NCBI GenBank assembly: GCA_963682175.1
Contig: OY821791.1
Coordinates: 20,302,542 to 20,366,541, forward strand
Reading direction: 5' to 3'
DNA from: Triglochin maritima
Lineage: Eukaryota > Streptophyta > Magnoliopsida > Alismatales > Juncaginaceae
Length of the DNA stretch: 64,000 bases
Shown here: positions 1 through 11,433 of the stretch, one piece after another
Layout: the number at the start of each line of letters is the position of its first letter
How positions within the stretch are numbered: position 1 is the first letter of the stretch
The notes under the pieces: generated by a model
What the model was told of the DNA's origin: nothing
What the model saw: only the letters and a program-made list of their open reading frames with translations
The model's database searches: none
Made by a program: the position numbers and the translations under genes

Positions 1-471
1 GCCCGAGTCATTACGCATGTTCGACTCACATCGACATATTATTGAGGTGCCTAATGACCAGGTTGCGAGTGAAGAGGATCTTGATGAATCCGCCAGCATA
101 TCTCAGGACGAGGAGGCATATCTGGGTATTTGCTCCTCTTACCCCGTGGCCCTTGAGCCACTCGAAAGTAATTCTGAATCCTACAAGGACCCACCTCTAG
201 TCGAGCTTAAACCGCTCCCCGATAACCTAAAGTACATCTTTTTAGGGGATAATGAGACATTGACACTTATTATTGCTTCTGATCTTGCACAATATCAAGA
301 GGTTGCCCTCAAAAGAGTACTCTTTGGAAACAAAGAGGCGATCAGGTGGTCCTTGAAGGATATCAAGGGAATTATTCCTGGTATTGTTCAGCATCAGATC
401 CACATAGAAGAGGATTCTAGGCCCGCAGGGACCCACAACGAAGATTGAATCCTGTACTGAAAGAAGCTGTC
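1..471 (+). pseudogene. pol: Athila-like pol, linker between protease and RT (partial)
   Basis: An open frame covers roughly 17-448 and continues off the left edge. It carries the hallmark linker text ending in LKPLPDNLKYIFLG, followed by the region that leads into RT. The frame is cut at 471 by a solo LTR and resumes at 1990; allowing for the 5-bp duplication CTGTC, the two parts join in frame. No catalytic domain lies in this piece. The family is clear from the linker motif, but without a search the exact lineage is inferred. Confidence 0.75.
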
Positions 472-1989
472 TGATTGATCGTTTTATATTAACTGCAAGG
501 GCACGGCCGCGTTGAAGTGGTGGCAAATACGGGTCGTCCACTGGGAGGTGTGTCGACACTTGGTTTGTGCGGAGGCGAGAGGTAAAGAAAGGGAAGAAAG
601 GTTGGTTACACTAAACTACACTAAGGTGCAAATGGAAATGGAAGAAAAGCAAGAAAACTAAACCCCAAAGGGGGTAGAGAAATAATGTGAACATAAAGAA
701 GTGTGTGTGTGTTCATTAAGCTCCTCACAACATGTAGTGCATGAAATCATAAGACTACATCCAACTTTGCCTCTACATGAATTAAGATAAGACTACATCA
801 TTAAAACATACAAGACAATAATTGGAATGAAGCTACATGAACTCAAGTATAAAGACTATACCCTACTATGCCTCTACATGAATTAAGATTTCACTACATC
901 ATTAAAACATACAAGACATTAGCTAAGGTAAAGGCAACAAGAGCACATACACTACAAATTGTGTTTCCAATATTAACTTCATCCATATCCTAACCTTATC
1001 ATTCCCCATAAAATAGGTCCACTAATCAAAGCATAAGCTAAGCTTCATTCAGGAGCATTAGCATATCAAAGATAAGAGTGAAAACCCATTAGATGGTTAT
1101 GGAAATCATATAAAGCTCAAGGGATAAAGATAACACACACTTAATACACTACATGATTATATCACATATTTCTCCACCCCCCAAATGGGGATGGAACTAC
1201 TCACTACTCATTACACTACTGATTAGACTAAGTAAAGAAAACATTTAACTAAGATACTAAAATTACTAAACAAGAGATTAAACAAAGTAAAGCAACCCAC
1301 ACAAAACAAGCAACATAACAAAACAAGATTAAAAGAAACAAATAAACTTTTATTAACAATGACTCACATTGAAGGTAGCATTCTTCTCCACCTTGAGTTA
1401 TTGCTTCAAGGCTCACTCCTTAGTAGAGAGAATGCCACCAAACAATGGGTAATTACAATGGAAGGTGAAGAGTTCTATTTATAAGCATGGAAAAAGCTAA
1501 TCCGGGACAATCCCCCGATGTGGGACTAAACCAATACCAAAAATAGCCTAAACGAACATGAATACAAGTCCAGGAGAAGTTGGGGCGGATCTGGCATGAT
1601 CCAGACCGCCAATTGGCGGCCTATAAAGCCCAGATCCGTCTGGGTCTTCTGGTGGGCTTTCCTTGAAGTGTGTCTTGGTCTTGGATGCATCTACTCGGTT
1701 GTTGGAGCTCCGACCCGAATCGAATTGCCAAAATACTCCCCATGATGGTGTGGAGTTTCCTGTTTTGCTCTTAGGTCATTCGGTCTTACGATCAGGTCCT
1801 TCTCCATTGCATCTCAGTCCCTAGGTCTCACAATTAAGTCCTTTTTTCCTGCTTTTGGGTCCTTTCATGGCTCTTCTCTTCAAACCTCTTCATTTCTGAA
1901 AACTAAACATAAAACTCGTCACATAGCATTGCTTAGATGTAAGATAATGGATATAAGATACAAATATGAGCATGAAATGATGTCAATCA
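472..1989 (-). mobile_element. Athila-family solo LTR inserted in G1 pol
   Basis: This 1518-bp LTR is inverted relative to G1. It has TG...CA ends (TGATTGA / TCAATCA) and a perfect 5-bp target duplication CTGTC (467-471 and 1990-1994). On the minus strand it carries a TATAAATA box (1476-1483) and, about 120 bp upstream, the palindrome GACCGCCAATTGGCGGTC with one mismatch (1604-1621). It is the same family as the G1 3' LTR at 6207-7723. There is no internal sequence, so it is a solo LTR left by LTR-LTR recombination. Confidence 0.92.
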
Positions 1990-3433
1990 CTGTCCGAAAA
2001 GAGGTTCTCAAGTGCTTGGATCATGGCATAATCTATCCTATCTCTGGTAGTTCGTGGGTGAGTCCTGTCCATGTGGTTCCCAAGAAGTCAGGCGTGACCG
2101 TTGTGGAGAATGAGCATAATCAGCTTATCCAGACACGCCTGCAAACTGGCTGGCGAGTTTGCGTTGATTATCGCAAGCTCAATACGGAAACGTGGAAAGA
2201 TCATTTCCCATTGCCATTCATTGATCAGATGTTGGAAAGGTTGGCCGGACATGAGTATTATCGTTTTCTTGATGGATACTCCGGTTACAACCAAATTCCC
2301 ATCACCCCCGAGGATCAAGAGAAAACCACATTTACTTGTCCCTTTGGCACGTTTGCCTACCGTTGCATGCCCTTTGGGTTATGTAATGCGCCGGCAACGT
2401 TTCAAAGGTGTATGATGAGCATCTTCTCCGATATGGTAGAGCGTTTCCTTGAGATTTTCATGGAGGACTTTTCCATATTTGGCGCTTCCTTTGATGAGCG
2501 CCTTCGTCACTTGAGCCTTGTCCTCAAGCGATGCCGTGAGAAGAACCTCGCTCTCAATTGGGAGAAATGTCACTTCGTGGTGAAGCGAGGGATTGTACTT
2601 GGACATGTGGTTTCAAGTAGTGGAATTGAGGTTGATCCCTCCAAAGTGGGTATTATTGCTATTCTCCCACCGCAACGTAATGTGAAGGATATCCACGCCT
2701 TTTTGGGGCATGGTGGATTTTATCGGCGGTTCATTCGGGATTTTAGCAAAATTGCTCGACCTCTCACCATCTTGTTGGCTAAGGATGCCATTTCTGAGTT
2801 CACACCGGATTGCCACCATGCCTTTTTGATCTTGAAGAAAGAGTTGACTTCAGCTCCCATAATTAAGGCACCGGTGTAGACTGAACCCTTTGAGTTAATA
2901 TGTGATGCATCTGACTTCACTGTGGGAGCAGTGCTTGGGAAACGATTGGACAAATTGCCTCATGAAATCTACTATGCCAGTAGAACACTCAATGATGCCC
3001 AATTGAACTACACTTTGACCGAGAAGGAATTCTTAGCGATCATATTTGCTTTGGAGAAATTCCGATGGTACTTGATTGGCTCCCACATGATTATCTATTC
3101 TGATCACACAGCCATCAAGCACCTCATGGCGAAGAAAGATGCAAAATCTCGACTCTTGAGATGGATCTTGTTGTTACAAGAATTCGATCTCGAGATTCGG
3201 GACAAAAAAAGGTGTGAAAATGTTGTAGCAGACCACCTGTCTCGTCTAGAGACGACCAACCCACATGACCAAATTATTGATGACAAATTTCCTGACGAGC
3301 AGTTGTTCACAATTGAAGATAATCCTTGGTTTGCCGACATCGTGAACTACCTCGTGACCGAGCAACTTCATGTGGGTTGGTCAAAATCTGACCAAACCAA
3401 ATTTAGATCTTATGTCAGATTCTTTCACTGGGA
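1990..3433 (+). pseudogene. pol: Athila-like reverse transcriptase and RNase H
   Basis: The frame resumes right after the solo LTR. RT blocks are readable: VPKKSG, WRVCVDYRKLN, FLDGYSGYNQI, MPFGLCNAPATFQ and LGHVVSSSGIEV. The catalytic block reads FMED instead of FMDD, so the first Asp is Glu (about 2464-2475). A TAG stop at 2877-2879 separates RT from RNase H in the same frame. RNase H follows at about 2880-3250, with CDASD, TEKE, YSDH and VADHLSR. Near 3432 one base is lost and the reading moves to another frame before the integrase. RT activity is unlikely. Confidence 0.85.
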
Positions 3434-4608
3434 CACCCCTACCTATTCAAATACTGCTCTGACCAAATTTTCAGGCGGTGTGTCCCAGATACCGAGTTCC
3501 AAAGTGTGTTCCAATTCTGCCACTCTAAGGCATGTGGAGGACACTTTGGAGCAAAGAAAACTGCTGCCAAGGTGCTCCAATCTGGATTCTACTGGCCTTC
3601 TCTTTTCAAAGATGCTTATGACTTTTCTAAGAAATGTGATAGGTGCCAGCGCCTTGGCAGGATTGGTCGACGTGACATGATGCCTTTGCAAAATGTCCTT
3701 ATTGTCGACATCTTCAATGTGTGGGGCATAGACATTATGGGTCCCTTCCCGAACTCGTTCGGGAATGTTTACATTCTGGTGGCCGTTGACTATGTGTCTA
3801 ACTGGGTTGAGGCTATACCCACAAAGACCAATGACAACAAGGTGGTCACCAAATTCTTAAGGGACATTTTTGCGCGATTTGGTACTCCTCGTACCATAAT
3901 CAACGATAGGGGTACTCACTTCTGTAATCGCTCCTTTGAAGCGCTTATGAGGAAATATTCGATCACCCACAAGCTTGCGACCCGATATCATCCGCAAACT
4001 AGTGGGCAGGTCGAAGTCTCTAACCGTCAATTAAAGCAAATTCTTGAGAAGACGGTTAGTTCCTCGAGGAAGGATTGGTCAACTAAGTTGAATGACGCAA
4101 TGTCGGCTTTCCGCACTGCGTACAAGACCAATTTGGGTATGTCCCCATATCGGGTAGTGTACGGCAAGGCTTGCCACCTACCCGTCGAGCTTGAGCATCG
4201 TGCTTTCTGGGCGATCAAGAACCTGAATATGGATCTTGATCAAGCAGGGGTGCAGCGTAAACTCGACATTGTGGAGTTGGAAGAGCTACGCAATGATGCG
4301 TATGAAAATGCTAAAATTCTAAGTCTCGAGCCAAGTTGTTTCACGATCGCATGATTATGCGAAAGGTGTTTATGGCCGGGTAGAAGGTGTTGCTCTACAA
4401 TTCCCGGCTTCATCTGTTTGCGGGTAAACACCGCAGTCGCTGGTCTGGCCCTTTTATTGTCCAAACCGTGTTTCCTCATGGAGTGGTTGACATCTTGAAC
4501 CCAGGGAATGGGGACGTGTTCAAAGTTAATGGACAACGCCTCAAACCCTACTTGGAGGGGGCACCGGCCGAAGTCGAGGAGGTCATGTTCCTTCATGAAC
4601 CTCTTTAG
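3434..4608 (+). pseudogene. pol: Athila-like integrase
   Basis: The HHCC zinc-binding region is intact (H..H..CDRC, about 3515-3650). The DDE core is visible: GIDIMGPFP, then INDRGTHF, then Glu in QVEVSNR. The C-terminal part is broken near 4320-4354 by a frameshift and by a TAG at about 4381. It resumes in another frame as [11 protein letters not shown]...RSRWSGPF and ends at 4606-4608. The catalytic triad is kept but the chain is not continuous. The G1 3' noncoding region follows directly. Confidence 0.85.
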
Positions 4609-4610
4609 CA

Positions 4611-4644
4611 CTCAACCATTCATGCTCCTGCATGAATGGTTGAG
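4611..4644 (+). other. Perfect stem-loop just after the pol stop codon
   Basis: CTCAACCATTCATGC (4611-4625) and its exact reverse complement (4630-4644) face each other across a 4-base loop TCCT. The stem is 15 bp with no mismatch and begins two bases after the pol TAG. In RNA it would be a stable hairpin at the 3' end of the pol reading frame. I do not know a function. Confidence 0.7.
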
Positions 4645-6206
4645 CTTTCATTTTTGTAAAAAAAACGAGTAATAAAAGACTCCTTCAGTGAGCATTGATT
4701 GTGGTGGGCCCCAACCCTTGAGTATTTGGGCCCCATTTCTTTCACGTATTTGTATCTCTTCTTTAGCATCTCACTGGTTTTGAGGAAATTCGGGTTTGTG
4801 TCCATCAATATAACCATGAACTTCTCATTGTACTTCACGTTGGTGAGATCTCTTCTTTTTCATGCATAAATCCATGTAGTATTTTGCTCACATTCATTGA
4901 GGACAATGCATGAAGTAGGTGTGTGGGGGTGTTTTACGTGTGTACATAGTCGAGTCTTTTTCCTTTGATTTTGTTTTCTTTTGTATGCATTGATAGGGTC
5001 ATGTTAGTGTGTTGCATTTAATATCGATATATCTACTTGCCATGATCCTTGGGTGACTTATCTTCTTATGCTTGCCTAGTGCTTCAAAATTTTCACATTT
5101 CTTTCAAAATCTTCATGTCTTTGCGAAAGAAAATGTTTTGTAGGTTTTGTGTGTGTTTAGCATGTGCAAAACCGTTGAGAGGCAAAGTAAAAAGAAAGGT
5201 CCCAAAATTGTCTTGAACTTGATGCATTAGGATATCTAGTACAGTGACTTTAGGATTTATCTAGTCGTTAGGATGCACCCCAGTTTTCCCTCGGGGTGAG
5301 TAGTCATAGAGTTTCAGTGCTCAAACATTTAAAGAAGTCCACCCTGAACCTAGTGAGTCAATAATTCGTGTATGTTAATTTAAGGGAGTATGTTGTAGTC
5401 AAGGACCCTTTAAATCTTGTTGTGAGACATTAAGTGTAGGGGTTTTGGTTCATGTGTAGATAAGAAATAAGTGAGTAGGTGTTCTCTCTTCTCGCACGAC
5501 TCCTACCACTCGGGAAAGTAGGTCTGAGGGGACTTCGTGCCTGGTGCTTTTGAGTCATCTGACTTGGGATGCGCCGACCGAACTCCCGTTACACGGGTGG
5601 TAGGGATTGCCCTATGTGGAGATTTGGGGAAAGGTGTACGTGATAGTAGAAGTTCTCATAGACAATGATGCACAAAACCTGACCCTGAGAGAATGAAACT
5701 TTAACTAATAAAAAGAAAAGAAGAAAAAAATATGAAAAGAAACAAAAAGGAAAAAAATGGTAATGCAAATAAGAACCTTAATGGACCTTACACTTTCTGT
5801 CACTTGAGGATGTTGAGGTTGTCCATGTCTTGCACTTAAGTCCTTAATTAACTTTCACGAATGATTCATTAGGCTAGGTGTGTGGACTGATTACTTATAT
5901 AGAGTCGACCCGTAGGATTACCGCGTCCAATGATCGATAAAAATAAGTCCATCGAGTCGAGTGTCTAGATTGAAAAATGCATCTATGTTCAGATTTTGTG
6001 GGTATATCCGTTGAAAACCTTTAGGAGACAACACTCCTCGTCCTTGGCGACAAGGAGGTTTAATGGCTTATTGCACGTGCTAAGTGCAACCGTGATTCCT
6101 ACGAAAGTGAGTTAGGATTTCCCTGTTTTTCGTATGCTTTTTCCTTTCTTTTATTTTCTCTTTCTTTGTTTGCTTGAGACTAGCAATAGTTAGGTGTGGG
6201 GGTATT
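4645..6206 (+). other. Athila-like 3' noncoding region with two polypurine-like tracts
   Basis: No protein-coding frame stands out in these 1.56 kb. A purine-rich tract lies near the start (about 4915-4935) and a second one abuts the 3' LTR (about 6190-6206, TTAGGTGTGGGGGTATTT), where plus-strand DNA synthesis would be primed. A double stem-loop sits about 110 bp before the LTR: 6039-6058 with loop GCGA, and 6070-6090. The same layout recurs in the other Athila-like copies here. Confidence 0.75.
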
Positions 6207-7723
6207 TGATTGACATCATTTCATCCATATCTTTGTGTCTTATATCTGTTATCTTTCACCCAAACAATGCTATGTAACAAGTTTAATGTTTAGTTTTCAG
6301 GAATAAGTAGGTTTGAGAAGGAGAGACTCTAAAAAGACCTAAAAGGAGGAAAAAGGACTGAGTTCAGAGACTCGAGGACTAAGATGCAAGATCGAAGGAC
6401 CTGAATGCAAGATAGAAGGAGCAATGAGCAAACAAGAATACTCCACACCATCATGGGGAGTATTTTGGCAATTCTATTTGGGTCGGAGCTCCAACAATTG
6501 CAGTAGATGCATCAAAGACCAAAACATACATGCAGAAAAGCCCAGAAGAAAATCCAGAGCGATCTTAACACTGTAGACCGCTAATTGGCGGTCACTTTTG
6601 GTCTGGATCCGTTAAGATTTATGTGGGACGTGTATTAGTGTGTATTTAGTCTATTTCGGGTATTTGTTTACTCCCGCACCTGGGGATTGTCTCAGATTAC
6701 CTTTTCTATCGCTATAAATAGAACTCCTACTCCTCCATTGTATTCTACCCATTGCTTGGTGGCATTCTCTCTACTTGGAGTAAGCCTTGAAGAAAAACTC
6801 AAGGTGGAGGAGAGTGTCACCTTCAATGTGAGTCATTTTAATAAAATATTTTTTCTTAGTTTCTTTTAATCTTTTCTTCTAATTCTTGTATGCTTCTTCA
6901 GTTTTATGTCCTTTTAGTTTCTTTAATATTTCTTGCTTGTTTAGTTTAGTTTCATTTCAGTAGAATGTTTCATTTTAATGTAGGTTGTAGTGTAATGATT
7001 AGTGAGTAGTTCCATCCCCATTTGGGGTGGAGAAATATGTGATATGATTATGTGATGTAGTAGGTGTGTGTTATCTTAATCCTTCGAGCCTTATATGGGA
7101 TTTCACTATTGTCTTTGATATGCTAATAATCTTGAATGAAGCTTAGCATATGCTTAGACTAGTGGACCTTTTTATGGGGAAGGATGAGGTGAGGATAAGG
7201 ATGGAATTAATATTGGAAACATGACTTGTAGTTGCATGTACTCTTGTTGCCTTTACCTTGGTTAATACCTTGTATGTTTTAATGATATTGTGTTATCTTA
7301 TTTCATGTGGAGGCATAGTAGGGTTTAGTCTTTATACATGAGTTCATTTAGCTTCATACCAATTATTGTCTTGTATGTTTTAATGATATTGTGTTATCTT
7401 ATTTCATGTGGAGGCAAAGTTGGATGTAGTTTTATGTTTTCATGCACTACATGTTTTGATGTGCTTAATTTAACACACACACATATACACATATCTTTGT
7501 ATTCACACTCTTTTCTCTACCCCCTATGGGGTTTAATTTTATTGCTTATTGTTCATTTCCTTTTGCATCTTAGTGTAGTTTAGTGTATCAATCTTTCTCT
7601 CCTTTCTTTGCCACTCACCTTCGAACAAACTAAAGTCGATACACCTCCCTGTGGATCGACCCGTATTTGCCACCGCTTCAACGTGGTCGTGCACTTGCGG
7701 TTAATTATATAACGTATCAATCA
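6207..7723 (+). repeat. G1 3' LTR
   Basis: 1517 bp, from TGATTGACATC directly after the polypurine tract to GTATCAATCA. It matches the inverted solo LTR at 472-1989 along its length. U3 holds the near-palindrome GACCGCTAATTGGCGGTC (6576-6593) and a TATAAATA box (6713-6720). U5 ends with the family's signature text around GATCGACCCGTATTTGCC. Confidence 0.92.
6576..6720 (+). promoter_or_regulatory. LTR core promoter: U3 palindrome plus TATA box
   Basis: TATAAATA at 6713-6720 lies in the usual place before the family's R region. About 120 bp upstream is GACCGCTAATTGGCGGTC (6576-6593), a one-mismatch copy of an 18-bp palindrome shared by the related LTRs. Its centre CCAATTGG contains CCAAT on both strands. 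Promoter function is inferred from position in an LTR. Confidence 0.6.
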
Positions 7724-8441
7724 GACGTCATCATCGGGGTATCTTAACCAAACTCCATAACCCCAACGGGTTGACCCAAAGGACCCATGTCTTGATCCGT
7801 CCCTTCAAGCATTCATGCAAAGCATGCAAAGTTCATTCAAAACTTTGGAATCGTAAGTTAGCCAGTTGTCTCATCGGCTCCATAAAGGTGAGAATGGTTA
7901 ATTCCCAAGTCAACCCGATGTGAACCCCCGGGATACCCAATCTCAAGGAAGGCCACTATTAACTCAAGCTACCTCTAAACCGACCCATTATCTTAATGTC
8001 ATTCATACTTTGAGGTCCGGTAAGGAGGTGGACAACCACATTGGGTTGCCTTCCTTGCAATCACCATCTCTTGGTGTCACCAAACCTGCGGCGATACCTA
8101 CATCTATGGAGGGCCGAACGCTGAGGTTCCCTTGTCTCATCTTGGGTCGAAAGAATCTGATTCTGAGGTCCCCACTCATGTTTCTACGGAACATAATGAT
8201 GAGGTTCCTTCGAAAGACCCTTATGCCCTAAAGGTGCCATTCCCTGAGTGTCTTAAAAAGAAAAAAAATCTTCTGATCAGCAGACAATATGCTTGAGATC
8301 TTTGGGCAAGTTTAGGTGAACATTCCTCTGTTGGAGGTGATTCAGCAAATGCCACCTTATGCCAAGGTTCTCCAGGATTTATGAACCAAGAAGAGGAAAA
8401 CTAATGTGCCCAAGATAGGTTTTCTTGCTGCCAATGTGAGT
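7724..8441 (+). pseudogene. gag: Athila-like gag-protease fragment
   Basis: A decayed coding piece lies right after the G1 3' LTR. HTLRSGKEVDN matches the gag C-terminal region of the other Athila-like copies here (compare LRSGRQIDN near 19017). Further on, VNIPLLEVIQQMPPYAKVL and TKKRKTNVPK match the segment before the protease. It has several stops and shifts and ends at 8441, where an LTR begins. It is probably the target into which G1 jumped. Confidence 0.7.
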
Positions 8442-9072
8442 TAATTGTCATCATTTCATGCTTATATTTGTATCTTATATCCATTATCTTACACCTAAGC
8501 AATGCTACGTGATGAGTTTTATGTTTGAATTTCAGAAATAAAGAGGTTTGATGAGAAGAGGCATGAAAGGACCTAAAAGATAGGAAAAAAGACTGAATTG
8601 TCAGACCTGGGGACTAAGATGCAAGGGAGAAGGACCTGAACGTAAGACCGAAGGACCAAAGAGCAAAACATAAAACTCCACACCATCATGGGGAGTATTT
8701 TGGCAATTCTATTCGGGTTGGTGCTCCAACAAGCGAAGTAGATGCATCCAAGACCAACAAATACATCAAGCAAATCCCAGAATGAAATCCAGATGGATCC
8801 GGATCCTGTAGACCGCCAATTGGCGGTCTGGGGCCGCTAATTGGCGGTCCGGATCTCTCCTGATCTGCTAAGATTTCGCGTGCACATGTATTAGTATTTG
8901 TTTAGGCTATTTTGGTATTTGTTTAGTCCCATACCGGGGGATTGTCCCGGGTTACCTTTTTCTATGGCTATAAATAGAACTCTCCCTCCTCTCACGTACC
9001 CCATCTCCTCTCTTGGTGGTCATCTTCACTACTAAGAATGAAGCCTTGAAGCAAAATTGTGGTGGAGAAAGA
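8442..9072 (+). repeat. Athila-family LTR, 5' part only
   Basis: It starts with TAATTGTCATCATTTCATGC (family start TGATTGACATC) and follows the family through U3 and the TATA box to the R region. It stops near 9072, where Sirevirus-like LTR text takes over. It contains a perfect 20-bp palindrome, AGACCGCCAATTGGCGGTCT (8810-8829), a second half-site just after it, and TATAAATA (8969-8976). Confidence 0.85.
8810..8976 (+). promoter_or_regulatory. U3 palindrome and TATA box
   Basis: The palindrome at 8810-8829 is perfect over 20 bp. A degenerate second copy follows at about 8833-8850. TATAAATA lies at 8969-8976, about 140 bp downstream. This is the best-preserved example in the window, along with 56449-56468. 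Confidence 0.6.
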
Positions 9073-9572
9073 GTTGAAAATACTATAGGATAATTGATCA
9101 CTCGGTTGACCGAAATGTTTGGTTCGGTCAACCAAATGTGGGCAGACAATTAAGGTTTAGTTTTATTATTTTCCGGTCTAAGTTTTAGTGATCTATTGAA
9201 CTCCAATTGATGTGAACTTTTGTGTGTGACTTCTATAGGGAGCTAGTGTGTTTGAGAAGATGTTAGGTCAAGTATGCTCAATCCTAAGACTCAAAATAAT
9301 GCAAATTACATGTCTTCAATATAGCTTTATTACTTGTCTTGACTTGATTTTCTTTCTTCCTTGAGTCTTGATCACCTGTAAAGGTTAGCACAAAGCAATA
9401 TATATGCTATACAAATTGTGTGCTACTCTACATTGATTACAATTAAGATTAGGTTGATCAAATCTTTAAAACAAAGATTAAGGCCAAAAATCCAACAATA
9501 ACCCTTTTTTGATGATGGCAACCTATACCTTAATAGTTTAAATTTTTAGATGTAAACTATGCATATAAATGC

Positions 9573-9880
9573 TCCCCCTTTTGATGTGCCTAGTTTTTTT
9601 TTTCAATTATAATCAAATTTCAAGTTACCCCCTTTAATTATCTCTCCCCCTTTGACATCCATCAAAAAAAAAGATTCACATTGAATTTGGATGTCTTGTA
9701 ATGAAGTTGCTCCCCCTAAATTTTGCACTTCATTACACAATAAATGATATTCATTTATCTCCCCCTATCAATATTAATATGATTTTTTGATTTACTTCAA
9801 TTCTAATTCTCCCCTTTAGACATCAAGCAAAATATATCAATTGGGCATGTGATGTATTAATTCCCCCTTTTGACATCCAT
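9573..9880 (-). other. Multiple polypurine tracts, copy A
   Basis: The plus strand shows repeated tracts such as GCTCCCCCTTTT, CTCTCCCCCTTTGAC, GCTCCCCCTAAA and TTCCCCCTTTTGAC at about 9571, 9627, 9645, 9710, 9760, 9808 and 9861. On the minus coding strand these are A/G runs like AAAAGGGGGAGC upstream of the 3' LTR. Multiplied polypurine tracts are a described feature of Sirevirus elements. Copies B (11876-12175) and C (26280-26580) share them. Confidence 0.65.
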
Positions 9881-10171
9881 TTACAAATTTGACACTTAAG
9901 CAAGGGATGTGATTCAAGTTTTATGATATGCAATTAATCATATATGATATGTAAATTAAGCATATTATTATTACCTAGACTAGAACCAATTTATTCAAAA
10001 ATTTAGGAGATAAAAAATTTTATACTCACTTTGAAGCTTTGAATTGGTTCTAATCTCCATTCGGCGATGCAACTGACTTTGAATTTGACTCTCAAGCTTG
10101 CCCTGTCGCCACTAATCTCCTCTTCAAGCACCTAGAAGTGTAGATTTAGGTACCCAAACAACTTTGGGTCC

Positions 10172-11433
10172 TTAAATGTTAGCTTTGGGAACCCAAACCA
10201 TTTTTGTTTTGGGAGCCCACACACTTGAAGAACTATGATTAATAACCACATGCTTACCACTTAGTGTAGTATGAGATACATAGTTTTTCAATTTTGCATT
10301 ATATCCTAAACCATATTTTTGCAAATATTGCCTTTGACTACCTAATAGCATGTTAAGCATCGTGGTTCCATTAGTGAATTTTTCTAGATCTTCTCTCAAA
10401 TGTGCAGTGCAAGCTTGAAGATCTAGTTGTTCACTATCACTTGGTGTTGCTTTTAGACTACTAAGTTTCAATGCATTTTCCTCATGTCTAGCAAGCCCTT
10501 CTTCTCATTCGTGCATGTTTCAATTTGACTTTGGAGATTATTTATTAACTTTCTAGGATTCTTTTTCTTTTCACAAATAATCTCATATTGTTTAACTAAG
10601 TCATGGAATGCATTTTGAAGCTCATCATGTGTATAAGTTTCTTCAATAACACTAGAATGTGAGCTATCACTATAATATGACTTAGTTGAGCATGAATGTG
10701 ATTTAGTGGAGCAAGAGTTAGAGGATACCTATCTTCCTTCATCTTGAATTGCCATGTAGCACATATGTGCATATTCCTTTGTTGATGAAGGTGCGGTTGA
10801 TTGGGATGAAGATGATGACGATGAATCGTCCGAAGTAGCCTTGTGAGCTTCCAACCTCTTCTCTTTTCTCTTACTTCCCTCCTTTTCTCTCCTTTTATCC
10901 TTCTCTCATTTTTCTTCCCCTTCTCATTTCTCTCATTTGCACTCTCTTCCTTCTCTTTCTTCTTTTCTCTCATTTCACTTCTTCTACCTCTTATTTCATT
11001 TTTTCTCCCTTATCCTTCATGAGGTATTTGAAGAAATCTTTGGCTAGGACTTCAATGTCCTCATCTTCTACACTCCTCCTTGGTTCCTCAAGATTTGCAT
11101 GTAGTGCCAAGAAGGGTTTGTTCTTGGAGGCTTCCTTCTCCTTTCGATGGTTAATTTGAAGCTCATAAGCCATGAGGTTTCCAATTAGTTCCTACATCTT
11201 GAGTTGGGAAAGATCGTGAGCTTCTTCAATTGCGACCACCTTATCTTCCCAATCATTGCTTAGCGACCAGAGGAATTTTCTTGTCATCTCTCCTTCATTT
11301 ATTCTTCTTCCAAGAACCAAAAGAGAGTTAGCAATATCGGTGAAGCAAGTGTTCATGTCGCTTATGTTCTCACCGATTTGCATAGAAAATATCTCATTTA
11401 TGCATGAGGAGACTAATGCAAGTTTCCGAATGT
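10172..11433 (-). pseudogene. gag: copia gag remnant, copy A
   Basis: The N-proximal part (11383-11192 and 11173-10991) resembles the UBN2-type copia gag: GRRINEGEMTRKFLWSL, then EEAHDLSQLKM. A Lys/Glu-rich linker and a Ser-rich segment follow, then AYELQINHRKEKEASKNK and the coiled C-terminal part ending VWVPKANI at 10172. Stops and frameshifts break it, and the first part of gag is missing. After VWVPKANI there is a stop and no pol. Confidence 0.7.

Larger units (their letters stand above)
1..7723 (+). mobile_element. Athila-like Ty3/gypsy element G1, 3' part
   Basis: The left end (5' LTR, gag, protease) lies outside the window. Seen in order: pol linker, RT, RNase H, integrase, a long 3' noncoding region, a polypurine tract and a 1.5-kb 3' LTR. 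The RT and integrase text and the long 3' noncoding block fit the Athila lineage of Ty3/gypsy. The copy is dead: an in-frame stop, at least two frameshifts, a changed RT active site and a solo LTR inside pol. The five bases after the 3' LTR (GACGT) may be one half of the target duplication; the other half is not in view. Confidence 0.85.
9073..11433 (-). mobile_element. Sirevirus-like gag-only copia element, copy A (partial)
   Basis: Read on the minus strand, the copy runs from a gag fragment near 11433, through a noncoding region rich in polypurine tracts, into part of its 3' LTR (9073-9497; terminal TGTTGG on the minus strand). The palindrome array and the rest of the LTR are missing on the left. 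On the right it is cut near 11430 and joined to copy B at a short shared GAATGT. No protease, integrase or RT text is present between gag and the 3' region. Confidence 0.75.

Noticed and set aside
4240..4611. Minus-strand 123-codon frame opposite the integrase end
   Set aside because: It lies wholly over recognisable integrase coding text on the plus strand and has no family motif.
10596..10973. Minus-strand Lys/Glu-rich ORF as a separate protein (and its twin at 13026-13277)
   Set aside because: The first half is the gag linker; the second half is a shifted reading of the Ser-rich gag segment that is clear in another frame.
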